Origin: Triticum aestivum
Lineage: Eukaryota; Streptophyta; Magnoliopsida; Poales; Poaceae
DNA: 64,000 nt
Assembly (NCBI RefSeq): GCF_018294505.1
Contig: NC_057797.1
Coordinates: 127,849,116-127,913,115 of the forward strand
Direction of reading: 5' to 3'
The notes below the pieces were generated by a model. It worked only from the letters and a program-made list of their open reading frames with translations. It was not told the DNA's origin and did not search any database. Below are positions 32,897 to 44,841 of this stretch, one piece after another; position 1 is the first letter of the stretch, and each line of letters opens with the position of its first letter. Made by a program: the position numbers and the translations under genes.

Positions 32897-35800
32897 TCAG
32901 CCAGAGACATCGCTCGCTGAATCGTCCATGGACGCGTCACTTGCATCATCATCATCTCCATCGGAATCGTCGCCGCCGTCGACGACGCCCCCATCGCTGT
33001 CGTTGACCACGTCACCTCCGTCTGCGACGACCACCACCCCAACATTCTTAGAGGTGAAGGCCCTGACCAACGCATCGACATGGTCCTCTACCCAACGCAC
33101 CAGGTCGCCCCGGACGACAATGGGTACAGGGGCGATGGCGGCATCAAAGTCGAAGTTGGGGTCGGTGTTCAGAAGGTGGCTGAAGACACGGGAGAAGGCG
33201 TGCTGAAGCAGGCCACGACCCCTCTCCTCCACAAGCTGCCGAGCTCTGGCAGATTGAGCCTCCAGGCGCGTCACCACCTTGGTGAAGATCAGGTGGCTGG
33301 CGTAGTCACTTGAGTGAGTGGTCGGGGTGTTCTCGTCCCAGATATAGCCCAGGGCGGTGTTGCCCTTGTTCCGAAGGTCTTGAAGAAGAGGAGCATGCTC
33401 GCGCTCCAGCTTTGAAGCACTTCTTCTCTGTTCTACTGAGCGACGGCCTCGGCGTCGTCAATTCGTCTCCGGAGGGAAAGCAGCTCAGCACGGGCGGAGG
33501 CCAAGTCCGCCTGCGCAGCAACCAGGGCGACGGTTGTAGCCTCCGCACGCCTCTCGTCCTCGTCCAACCTGGGCCTGAGGGTGGGGGCCCTGCCCGCACC
33601 CTCCTGTCCGGCGAGCTTCAGCTTCAGGTCGTACCTGCCTTCCAGATCTGCACGAACCTCGGCCACCCGATGATTGATCTCCTCCTCGACTCTGTCTTCG
33701 CGGGCCCCGACGACATCTTCAGCTTGAGCGACTTGACGCTCCCTCGTCTCTAGTCGCTCGAGCTTGAGGCTGCGCTCCACGGCCTCCAAGGCCAGCGTCT
33801 CCTCGCGCTGCCGGACATCCTCTTCCTCCGCAGGCGTCCCCCTCATCAACACAAGGGCGGCCCCGCGCGCCTCGACCTGCTGCTCAAGGGACGCGCTCCA
33901 GGCCTGGAGCTCCCACGCGCGCTCATCCGCAGCCTCGCGGCGGCGATCGGCCTCGCAAGCTTCTTCCAAAAATCGCGAGCGGGCCTCATTGGCAATCTTG
34001 AGGGACGCCTAAACCTTCGCGTTCTCGATGTCGCGATGATAACGGCCAAGGTTGATGGCCACACGCAGCTTGCGCCGCTCCTCCACCAACCGAACACCTT
34101 CAGCCTCAAGACGCGAGTCAACGCCAGCAAGCTCTTCACCAAGGCGGTTCATCGCGCCCATTGCCTCCTGGAAGAGCTCGTGGCGGACCATGCTGCACCC
34201 GCGCTCGAGCTCGAATGCTCGGCCCACCTCGTCCTCCACCTCGAGGGCTGCGGGTGGAGCATCAAGTGGCGCACCACCTCCCGGTTGGGGGCTAGGGGCT
34301 AGCACGGCCCCAGGGGCCAGCTAACCCTCGCGAGGGGCCCGAACCGAACAAGGCCCGTTCCTTGAAGAAGACCCCAGGACCGAGGCTAGCCAGCTTCCAA
34401 CCGTGACCAAGGGAGGGGCCATTGGCACGCCTGCTGCGCTTCGAGCAAGGCCGCGTAGAAAGGACGGCGAAGGCGCAAGCTTGGGGCGCCTTGATGACGG
34501 ACCTACTCCCCTTGCTGACCCCACGCCGTGGGCAGCGACCGAGCCTATAGCGCTGGAGCTTGGCGGGCGCGGCGGGACGAGAGGGAGATGCTGCTTTGGA
34601 TATTTCGCGGCCTTAGCAGAAGGGGACCTGAGGGGACAATCATCAAGAAAGGAAGGCGTCACATATAAGATCACCAAGATAAGGTACTTACTCGTCGACA
34701 ATGATGTACTTCCGTCGCTTCAACGTCCCAAAGATGTTGCTGCCACTGGGTGATCCCTTCCTCTTGCGGAGCTCCTCAAAGTCCACACAAAGGCGACCGA
34801 AGCGCTGGACATGATGGCCGGCGCGCGGCGGAGCCGAAGAAGAACCAAGAGGGATAGCCTCAGGGGAGCCTGGCTGTGGCGAACAGTCCGGATCTTTCTC
34901 GCTGCGACCTCCCGAGGCCCCTGGAGCCTCGGCCTCGGGAGCCGCATGCTGCATCTCATCAGCGACCGACACCTCAGGAGGGGCATCGCAAGCCCCCGAG
35001 GACGACGCCCTCGGATCACCGCTCGGCATGTGCTCCTCAACATCTGAGCAGCCGTGATTCTCGCGGGGCCACACCAAGCCAATTGGGCGCAGCACCCACT
35101 CATCAAAGGAAGGCATGGTCGCGGCAAAGGTGACCTTGTTCTTGCAGTGGTACAGCATGCAGCTTTTCTTGGGCATCTCTTCCGGCAGAGGGACACCAGA
35201 TAGGAGCGTGAGCACCGTTTGCCGCACAGCGGGAGGGAGCCCCTCCTCCTGAACCCTCATGTTGTCCTGACTGTTGAGCAAGTCCCACATCGGGCGAGAA
35301 TGGCGCTGAAGCGGAGCAACTCAACGTCTGACGAACTCCCTCAACACCATGGGCGCAGTTACACCAAGGTCCTTCAACCACCGCAACCTGGCCCAAACGG
35401 GGGCAAGACAGGGGCTCGTGAGCTTATGATGGCCCCAGCTAGAGTTTGGAATGACAGGCCCCACCGAAGCTTGAAGTAGAGGGTTGAGCACGCCGGCATC
35501 AACAAACACCCATCACATGCAGAACTCGCTCGCGGATGAAGGGAGCTCGAAGCCACGACCACGGCCTGCTGTCGCAGAACATCCCCATGCCTGCTGTCGC
35601 AGCCACAGCCTCGAAGCCCTCACACCCTGAGCTTTGTCGGGCACCAGTGAGATGCAGCGAGAAGAAGTGGCGGAGGAGTGCCACGGAGGGTGTGATGCCC
35701 ACCATGGCCTCACACGCGAAAGAGAAGACGGCAAGAAAGGTCACAGGTTGAGGGTCGAGATGGAGCATGTGGATCTGATAGTGCTCGAGCACTGCGTTGA

Positions 35801-36068
35801 AGAAGGCAGAGAAGGGAGGAAGAAGGCCAGCCCAAAGGGCATCAATGAAGACCGGAACCTTGGTGACTGCCCGGGCCATGCTGGAGCGAGACGCAGGCCA
35901 GGCCGGCGTCTCTCCCCACTCGTTGAAGCCGAAGGCGAGCATGGGGCGCACCTTGCCCATGGCCTCGCCGTTGAGCACCCGAGGCTGGCCTAGCGCCGGC
36001 TCGAAGGATGGAGGCGCAGTTGGCGAGGACAGAGGTTTCTTCCCCTTTTGAGCTTGCTTCGGCGCCAT
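32897..36068 (-). pseudogene. Antisense PF04195-like gene, decayed
   Basis: Minus-strand gene running against the element. ATG at 36066-36068 (MAPKQAQKGKK). The domain follows: LPPFSAFFNAVLEHYQIHMLHL and FACEAMVGITPSVALLRHFF, typical of the plant putative gypsy-type transposon domain. Coding continues in other frames: 35509-35321 (VIPNSSWGHHKLTSP), 35290-34692 (a basic GTLKRRKY-type end at a GTAAGT donor), then coiled-coil pieces 34305-34009 and 33969-33433 (Glu/Arg/Ala-rich heptads) and an acidic C-terminus 33277-32897 (VEDHVDALVRAF, then Asp-rich). At least two frameshifts (near 35500 and 35310) break it. It parallels the cleaner antisense gene at 1-1202. Role unknown. Confidence 0.7.
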
Positions 36069-36349
36069 GGCGGTGAAGCGAGCGGAGCGCTGGTCGGACT
36101 GAGGAGGCGGAGCAAGGCGACGAGGAAGCAGGGAGATTGGAAGATTGGAAGAACCAGGCACGGAGAGGGAAGAATAACTGTGCAAGAGGCGGGGCCACAT
36201 AGCCAGGCGGATTCAAAGGCAGCATGGGGAAGTGGGTATGCCCACGTCCAATCAACTGCCACGCGTCAACCGAGGCCGCAGGCTTTTGGGGCCCGCGGTG
36301 CTCTGAACTTGACCCTTGGCTTCGCCACGAAGCCAAGCCCGAGCACACC

Positions 36350-36366
36350 TTGAGCCCGGGGGCTAC
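36350..36366 (+). promoter_or_regulatory. Polypurine tract
   Basis: GAGCCCGGGGGCTAC-type tract directly before the 3' LTR start TGTCGGTG. It ends CTAC like the tract at 1741-1753. Confidence 0.55.
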
Positions 36367-37292
36367 TGTCGGTGTTCTGGGAACGGGGGTCCCCATACTT
36401 GCCTGCCTGCAGCCCACGGCGTGGCGGAGCCAGTAGGCCGTACGACCCATCTTCACCGACAAAGCATCCAAGACCCTCGCGAGGGGCCTAGCCTCGCAAG
36501 GCGGACGACGCAAGACCTCCTCTAGAGTGGCCTAGCTAGGCAGGCTCACGAGGAGTGGAGATATCAAGGCGAGGCGAACCTCACGAGGCTCTCGTGATGT
36601 GAGCCATGATGATCGACACCAGGCGGGCGCCAGGCGGGCGCCAGCATGCGCAGCGTCCTTGTTTTCCCTTTGGTGCAAAGGTGGCAAGCGCAGCCGCGGA
36701 GTACCGAGGCCTTAGGCAAAGGTTGCCATTTCGGTGCAACAAGACCAAGACCATGGACTGCAAGACGGAGGTCATCGTGGAGCCCAAGACGGCGTCACCA
36801 CCAGAGCTTTGTGCAGGCGAAGACCGCTTTTGTCAGGAAAGCTTGTACTAGCTGTCCCCCTTCAAATTAGCCCGCCATTGTTGGCTCCCTTCCCGCTCGA
36901 TATTTGGGAAGAGGACCAGGGCTTCTATAAATAGGACTAGCCACCATAGTAGAGGGGGGGGGGGAGAAAAAGAGGGATCTGATCTTAGCTTGAGAGAACC
37001 TACACACCACAAGTTCATACGCACAAGAACACCTCAACCTCAAGAGGCTGTTCTTCCCTTGTATTGTTCATCATCAGCCCAAGAGGCAATCCACACCACC
37101 ACACTGGAGTAGGGTATTACACCATAGCAGTGGCCCGAACCAGTATAAACCCTGTGTCTTTCTGTGTTGTGAGTTCGTTGAGTTCGTCTGCAAGATCTTA
37201 GCAAGCTAGAGCGTAGACCTGTAGGAGGGAAAGACTTCGTGCGCACCCCAGTGTTCGAACCTTAAGGGTTTGTCGGAACCCCATATCCGACA
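36367..37292 (+). repeat. 3' LTR
   Basis: Starts TGTCGGTGTTCT and ends CCATATCCGACA, followed by the TCTAG target copy. TATA box TATAAATA at 36926-36933, then a G run as in the 5' LTR. Confidence 0.88.
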
Positions 37293-37297
37293 TCTAG

Positions 37298-39600
37298 CAC
37301 TTATTGTTTGCAACTAATCGATGTGAATAATTGGATATCATATCAAATGAGTAAGAAAGACAAGTAAAATTGTCAACAAACCTGGCCTGCAGTAGTAATC
37401 TGGGTCAATGTCGCTACAGCCAACAATCCAAAATGACTAATGTTTGTTCCTAGGGCCGAAATTTTGAAACCCTGTGAACTTTACAGGTACTAAAGATTAC
37501 TGAAATACATCTGAACCATTAAGTGTAGGTAGCACCCAGTACACAACAAACCCTAATGATAGTCCTGCCTAATGAGTAATGAATCAATTAGAAAATGGGT
37601 GATGAGGAGTGGCTGCTGAGTGTTGAGGGCGTATCTCGGGATAAATCAGGTTGGCTTAGTGGCTGCTGCAGGCTAAGCCCTGAACGGACTGGGAAGGTAG
37701 GCACGACGGCGCGCTCGGGCAGTGGTGACGCTGTTGGGAGAGTGACTCCTGACCTCTTGTTAGTCCGGCGTCTCCTCCTAGAGTCATGCTACCCGGGGAC
37801 GGCAAGTCGCCGGCGAGGCAGGCAGTTGGGGGCGAGTAGAGATTGGAAGTGCAGCAGAACAGAGGGGAATCGAGGCATGGGCCGACCTAAAATCCTAGGG
37901 TGGGCCGCGGCCCATCATGGGCACCCTGTAGAGATACACACCCGAGCGGCGTACATGCATTTTCGAAACAAAATTAGGAACATTTGGCTGACCAGCTAAA
38001 CAACTCTATTTTAATAATATCAGATTCGTATTTGAACAACTAAGCTTGTTTAGCTTGATGGGTGGGGTAGTGCTATTATGACACGAAACACGTATGCTGA
38101 TCGTATAGTGATCATAAAAGGGGGAAACCCTAAGCATTTTTTTGAGCAAAAGAGGATCTCCCCTCCGATTTCTATTAAAGAAACCACCACGGAACCAACA
38201 TGATCAATTAAACCCTAAGCATGATCAATGAAACCCTATTATGATTGTGCAATGGCAGATTTAAAGCTGTAAACAAGAGAAATGCTATTTAGCATCCATT
38301 GTTTGCTTCGAACTAAGAACTAAATTCTAAGAGCTGAAAAGAAAAGTACAGTAACCAAGTTACGATCTATTTTTTGGTTGAGATCAAAAAGTTGAGGAGA
38401 TATGAAGTACCACCTCTCTTGCGATGCCGTGTAGGCATCGGGGGCGCGATGGCTGTCGGTGGTGTTGAAGCAGATCTGCAACAGTAGACAGGTGCATCGG
38501 GGGATAAGTCCCATTGCGGTGGACGAGAAAGTCGTGTGAGCGGCCCCGGCAAAGAGGACGACAACACCGATGAAGTGAGAGGACACGATGCAAGGCTCTT
38601 GGTCCGTCGACGTGGATGAGAAACGTCCATCTCTAGCAGTGGACGACACGGTCTTGGTAGGTGCTCTGGCATGGTGGAGGACGGCGGCGATGGATGGGGT
38701 GGCGGATGTAGGAGGCTGGTGAGGGGATGGTGTTCTAGCACGGACGGTGTATGAATGGGAAAATGGAGGGAGAGGTACAAGAACCATGTTTTTGGGATGC
38801 GCCTGTCTGAAATATAGGAAAGTTATGACCTTAGCCCCCATTTAAAATTTGGATGTCTCATCGGCTGGGGATAGGACGGTAATCTTGCATCTTGCCAATA
38901 TTTGCCCAGAGTGATTTCGGGCGAGGAGAGGGTGTTTTGGCGCCCACAGTTGGTGCCCATGGTGTATGAACGGGGCTGACAGGTAGAGCGGTTGTGTCAT
39001 GTCTGAGTGAAGTTACAAACCTGCCCCTATTGAAAATATTTTCCTACATGAATTTCGGTCGAGTTGTGTTTGTTTTGCCGCCCACCATGCATGAATGGGG
39101 AAATGGAGGGAGAGACAGAGGTCTTTCGGACGAGCTTGAATCAAATATGTTTTGCCGCCCATGTTTGGTGCCCACCGTGTTGAAATGAGCTCAAAGGCAG
39201 TCGTGTCACATCTAATTGAAGTTACTAACCTACCCCTATTGAGTGCAGTGGAAAATCGGGCCGATGGATTGTCTGTGTAAGGGGTAGACAGTAATTTCCA
39301 TCTCCCAAACACTTGGCTTTGGGCAGCCAACGTGGGAGTGGACATTTTGTCGTTTCTTTCAAATTTTGGGACAATAAGCATCCACGTTTACCCTGGAAAC
39401 TAAATCCGAATCCATTTTGTATTCCTATGCGAATCTTTATAAATCATTCTATGTGTTTTATATATCTTGAAAAGCACGACAAAGATGTATGCCACTGTCA
39501 TATATTAATATGATTTACAAATGGCGATACTCGAATTCAGAAGCTAGAATCCAGTTTAAGGTGAATTCGAACATTTGAAACCACTTTATGTCCAACTCAA
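37298..39600. other. Flanking sequence with no supported gene
   Basis: Continuation of the locus interrupted by the LTR element. 37600-37960 and 38380-38760 are GC-richer and open for up to 170 codons on the minus strand (38320-38841), but without any recognisable domain; they could be 5' exons or promoter of the 26397-29385 pseudogene. A diverged tandem repeat of about 210 bp lies at about 38935-39243 (shared GAAGTTACAAACCTGCCCCT-like and TTGGTGCCCA motifs). Confidence 0.35.
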
Positions 39601-41153
39601 GTGTCACACACAGCATAATGTGTACTCAAGTGTCACACACATAGCATGCACGTATGGTAAATGTTATGCAACAAATTTGAAACATGAGGTGTTATTTGAT
39701 TGTCTTCCTTATGAGTGGTCAGGGACGAGCGATGGTCTTTTCCTACCAATCTATCCCCTAGGAGCATGCGGGTAGTACCGAGGTTTTTGATGACTTGTAG
39801 ATTTTTGCAATAAGTATGTGAGTTATTTATGACTAATGTTGAGTCCATGGATTATACGCACCCTCACCCTTCCATCTTTGCTAGCCTCTTCGGTACCGTG
39901 CATTGCCCTTTCTCACATTGAGAGTTGGCGCAAACTTCGTCGGTGCATCCAAACCCCGTGATATGATACGCTCTTTCACACATAAACCTCCTTATATCTT
40001 CCTCAAAACAGCCACCACACCTACCTATTATGGCATTTCCATAGCCATTCCGAGATATATTGCCATGCAACTTTCCATCATTCCGTTCATCATGACACAT
40101 TTATTATTGTCATATTGCTTAGCATGATCATCTAGTTGACACAGTATTTGTGGCAAAGCCACCGTTCATAATTCCTTCATACATGTCACCCTTGGTCCAT
40201 TGCATATCCCGGTACACCGCCGGAGGCATTCATATAGAGTCATCTTTTGTTCTAGTATCGAGTTGTAAATAAATAGAAGTGTGATGATCATCATTTTTTA
40301 GAGCATTGTCCCAAGTGAGGAATATAAAAAAATTAAAGGCCATAAAAAAGAGAAGGCCCAAAAAAATGAGAGAAAAAGAGAGAAGGGACAATGTTACTAT
40401 CCTTTGCCACACTTTTGCTTCAAAGTAGCACCATAATCTTCATGATAGAGAGTCTCTTGTTTTGTCACTTTCATATACTAGTGGGAATTTTTCATTATAG
40501 AACTTGGCTTGTATATTCCAACAATGGGCCTCCTCAAGTGCCCTAGGTCTTCGTGAGCAAGCAAGTTGGATGCACACCCACTAGTTTCTTTTGTTGAGCT
40601 TTCATACATTTATAGCTCTAGTGCATCCGTTGCATGGAAATCCCTACTCCTTTCATTAACATCAATCGGTGGGCATCTCCATAGCCCATTGATTAGCCTC
40701 ATTGATGTGGGACTATCTCCTTTTTTTTCTTCTCCACATAACCCCCCTCATTATATTCTATTCCACCCATAGTGCTATGTCCATGGCTCGCGCTCATATA
40801 TTGCGTGAAAGTTTATAGGTTTGAGATTACTAAAGTATGAAACAATTGCTTGGCTTGTCATCAGGGTTGTGCATGATGAGAGCATTCTTGTGTGAGGAAA
40901 ATGAAACATGACTAAACCATATGATTTTGTAGGGATGAACTTTCTTTGGCCATGTTATTTTGAGAAGACATAATTGCTTAGTTAGTATGCTTGAAGTATT
41001 ATTATTTTTATGTCAATATGAACTTTTGCCTTGAATCTTTCGGATCTGAATATTCATACCACAATTAATAAGAATTACATTAAAATTATGCCAAGTAGCA
41101 CTCCGCATCAAAAAATCTATTTTATCATTTACCTACTCGAGGACAAGTAGGAA

Positions 41154-41170
41154 TTAAGCTTGGGGATGCT
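41154..41170 (+). promoter_or_regulatory. Athila polypurine tract
   Basis: TTAAGCTTGGGGATGCT directly before the LTR start TGATACGTCTCC; the purine-rich AAGCTTGGGGATGC form is usual for this group. Confidence 0.65.
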
Positions 41171-42743
41171 TGATACGTCTCCAATGTATCTATAATTTTT
41201 GATTGCTCCATGCTATATTATCTACTGTTTTGGACATTATTGGGCTTTATTATCCACTTTTATATTATTTTTGGGACTAACCTATTAACCGGAGGACCAG
41301 CCCAAAATTGCTGTTTTTTTGCCTGTTTTAGGGTTTCGAAGAAAAGGAATATCAAACGGACTCCAAACGGAATGAAACCATCGGGAACGTGATTTTCCCA
41401 ACAGATAAGACCCGGGAGACTTGGACCCTACGTCAAGGCACGTAACAGGAGGCCACGAGGTAGGGGCGCATGCCCCACCCTACCAGGCGCGCCCCCACCC
41501 TCGTGGGCCCCTTGTTGCTCCATCGACGTACTTCTTCCTCCTATATATATCCAGGTACCCCCAAACGATCAGAGCAGGAGCCAAAACCCTAATTCCACCG
41601 CCGTAACTTTTTGTATCCATGAGATCCCATCTTGGGGCCTGTTCCGAAGCTCTGCTGGAGGGGGCATCGATCACGGAGGGCTTCTACATCAACACCATAG
41701 CCCCTCCTATGAAGTGTGAGTAGTTTACCTCAGACCTATGGGTCCATAGTTAGTAGCTAGATGGCTTCTTCTCTCTTTTTGGATCTCAATACAATGTTCT
41801 CCCCCTCTCTTGTGGAGATCTATTCGATGTAATCTTCTTTTTGCGATGTGTTTGTTGAGACTGATGAATTGTGGGTTTATGATCAAGTCTATCTATGAAC
41901 AATATTTGAATCTTCTCTGAATTCTTTTATGTATTATTGGTTATCTTTGCAAGTCTCTTCGAATTATCAGTTTGGTTTGGCCTACTAGATTGATCTTTCT
42001 TGCAACGGGAGAAGTGCTTAGCTTTGGGTTGAATCTTGCGGTGTCCTTTCCCGGTGACAGTAAGGGCAGCAAGGCACATATTGTATTGTTGTCATCGAGG
42101 ATAACAAGATGGGGTTTTCTTCATATTGCATGAGTCTATCCCTCTACATCATGTCATCTTGCTTAAGGTGTTACTCTATTTTTAACTTAATACTCTAGAT
42201 GCATGCTGGATAGCGGTCGATGAGTGGAGTAATAGTAGTAGATGCAGGCAGGAGTCGGTCTACTTGTCTCGGACATGATGCCTATATACATGATCATACC
42301 TAGATATTCTCATAACTATGCTCAATTCTGTTAATTGCTCAACAGTAATTTGTTCACCCATCGTAGAATACTTATGCTCTCGAGAGAAACCACTAGTGAA
42401 ACCTATGGCCCCGGGGTCTATCTTTATCATATTGTTCTCCTACTACTTTGCTATTTACTTTGCCTTTATTTTACTTTGCATCTTTATCATAAAAATACCA
42501 AAAATATTATCTTTATCATATCTATCAGATCTCACTCTCGTAAGTGGCCTTACAGGGATTTACAACCCTTATTTGCATTGGTTGCGAGGATTTATTTGTT
42601 TTGTGCAGGTATGAGGGACTCGCACGTAGCCTCCTACTAGATTGATACCTTGGTTCTCAAAAACTGAGGGAAATACTTACGCTACTTTGCTGCATCATCC
42701 CTTCCTCTTCGGGGAAAACCAAGGCAGTGCTCAAGAGGTAGCA
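41171..42743 (+). repeat. 3' LTR (about 1.57 kb) of the Athila-like element
   Basis: Starts TGATACGTCTCCAATG and ends GAGGTAGCA. The next base is inside the reverse transcriptase of a second, oppositely oriented element. No PBS follows, so this is the 3' LTR. A TATATATA box is near 41545. Confidence 0.75.
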
Positions 42744-43366
42744 GAGATCAATGCTTTCTTAAGTGTTTCAAATGCTTCTATGCAATCATCATAAAAAACA
42801 AATGGTATATCTTTTTGTAATAAATTAGTGAGAGGCCGAGACATTTTTGAGAAGTCCTTAATGAACCTCCTATAAAAACCAGCGTGACCAAGGAAACTTC
42901 TTATACCTTTGATGTCCTTGGGACATGGCATCTTTTCAATAGCATCAACCTTAGCTTTATAAACTTCAATACCTCTTTCAGAAACTTTATGCCCCAAGAC
43001 AATACCTTCATTAACCATCAAGTGGCACTTCTCCCAATTCAAGACAAGGTTAGTTTCTTCACATGTCTGTAAAACTTGATCAAGGTTGCTTAAACAATCA
43101 TCAAAAGAGGATCCATAGACGGAGAAATCATCCATGAAAACCTCACAAATCTTTTCATAAAAGTCAGAGAATATAGCCATCATGCATCTTTGGATGGTAG
43201 CAAGTGCATTACATAAACCAAAAGGAATACGTCTATAAGCAAAAGTACCGAACGGGCAAGTAAAAGTGGTCTTAGATTGATCATCAGCTGACACAGGTAT
43301 TTGAGAGAAACTAGAATAACCGTCTAGAAAGCAAAAATGTGTATGTTTGGATAATATTTCTAGCAT
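42744..43366 (-). pseudogene. Athila-like reverse transcriptase, truncated
   Basis: RT palm with TTFTCPFGTFAYRRIPFGLCNA and the catalytic FMDDFSVYG (Athila lineages have FMDD rather than YLDD), then IRSFLGHAGFYRRFIKDFS. The coding frame runs into the LTR at 42743. It is separated from the protease frame by a frameshift near 43360-43390. Confidence 0.85.
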
Positions 43367-44598
43367 TTGATCAATAAAAGGTAAGGGGTAATGATCTTTT
43401 TAGTAGCATTATTTAATTTGTGGAAATCAATTACCATCCTATAACCTGTAATAATTCTTTGCGGAATCAGTTCATCTTTATCATTAGGAACAACAGTAAT
43501 ACCTCCCTTTTTAGGGACATAATGGACAGGACTTACCCACTGACTATCAGCAATGGGATAAATTATACCTGCCTCAAGGAGCTTTAGTATTTCCTTTCTT
43601 GCCACTTCTTTCATCTTAGGATTCAGCCATCGTTGGTGATCATGAACTGGTTTGGCATCTTTCTCCAAATTTATTTTGTGTTGACATAGTGTGGGACTAA
43701 TGCCCTTAAGATCATCGAGAGTATATCCAATAGCAGCACAATGCTTCTTCAGAGTTTTCAATAATCTCTCTTCTTCATGCTCTGAAAGGTTTGCACTAAT
43801 AATAACAGGATATATCTTTTTCTCATCAAGATAAGCATATTTAAGAGTATCAGGTAATGGTTTGAGCTCAAACACGGGATCACCCTTGGGTGGAGGAGGA
43901 TCCCCTAGGATTTCGATAGGCAAATTGTGTTTCAGGATGGGTTCCTGTTTAAAGAATACTTCATCTATTTCCCTTCTTTCATTCATAAACATATCATTTT
44001 CATGGTCTAGCAAATATTGTTCTAAAGGATCACTAGGAGGCACGGCAATAGAAGCAAGACCAATAATTTCATCTTTACTAGGAAATTCCTCTTCACGGTG
44101 TTGTCTACGAAATTTAGAGAAATTAAATTCATTAGACATATTACCTAAACCAATAGTAACAACATCCTTTTCGCCATCTATCTTAGCATTAATTGTGTTC
44201 AAGAAGGGTCTACCAAATATAATGGGACAAAAGATATCTTGTGGGGAACGAAGAACAAGAAAATCAGCAGGATATTTAGTTTTCCCACACAAGACTTCAA
44301 CATCTCTAACAATTCCAATGGGTGATATGGTATCTCTATTGGCAAGCTTAATGGTAACATCAATATCTTCTATCTCAGCAGGTGCAATATCATGCATAAT
44401 TTCTTTGTATAAGTCATGAGGTATAGCACTAGCACTGGCACTCATATCACATAAGCCATGATAACAATGATCTCCTATTTTAACAGAAATAACAGGCATG
44501 CCTACCACAGGTCTATGTTTATCTTTAGCACAAGGTTTAGCAATTCTAGCAGTCTCATCACAGAAATGAATAACATGCCCATAAATATTATCAGACAA
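43360..44598 (-). pseudogene. Athila-like protease and RT N-terminus
   Basis: 412-codon open frame. The retropepsin site reads CDMSASASAIP where Athila proteins have CDLGASVSAIP, so the Gly of D-x-G-A-S is Ser and activity is doubtful. Later come PIIFGRPFLNT, an RT entry segment (LEAGIIYPIADSQWVSPVHYVPKKGG) and YRMVIDFHKLN. The frame is otherwise free of stops. It should be fused to the gag upstream and the RT downstream. Confidence 0.8.
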
Positions 44599-44841
44599 GA
44601 GATCTTTAACAATAGAAATATTAGGTTCAACTTTAATTTACTCAAGATGTGTATAGGTTCTAATATTGCTTTTACGAACCACAGTTGAAGCTTTAGCATG
44701 ATCTTTTATCCTAACAGGAAAAGGTGGTTTCTCAACATAAGTAGTAGGAACAATAGGATCATTATAAGTGACAGTCTTTTCTCCAACTTTAATAGGTGCA
44801 GCTAATTTTACTTCTATGGGAGGATGATATTTAAACCACTT

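Larger units (their letters stand above)
30019..37292 (+). mobile_element. Complete non-autonomous LTR retrotransposon without pol
   Basis: 5' LTR 30019-30940 (922 bp) and 3' LTR 36367-37292 (926 bp), flanked by TCTAG on both sides (30014-30018 and 37293-37297), a perfect target duplication. A PBS-like site follows the 5' LTR and a polypurine tract precedes the 3' LTR, so it is on the + strand. The 5.4-kb interior has no recognisable RT, RNase H or integrase. It holds a degenerate sense region and a long antisense gene with a PF04195-like domain. It must have been mobilised by another element's proteins. Confidence 0.88.
39700..42743 (+). mobile_element. Truncated Athila-like element, 3' end with LTR
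   Basis: The non-coding 3' internal region of an Athila-type Gypsy element as seen in Triticeae (for example the stretch around 39870-40280 and CTACTCGAGGACAAGTAGG near 41140), a polypurine tract, and a 3' LTR. The left limit is uncertain (39600-39780). No gag-pol is present; the 5' part is missing and not visible to the left. Confidence 0.7.

Noticed and set aside
37595..37999. 134-codon plus-strand frame as a gene
   Set aside because: No domain; it runs against the local gene direction and is likely composition.
38320..38841. Minus-strand 173-codon frame as first exon of the transposase-like pseudogene
   Set aside because: Position and GC content would fit, but there is no domain and no joining splice signal I trust; left as unassigned sequence.
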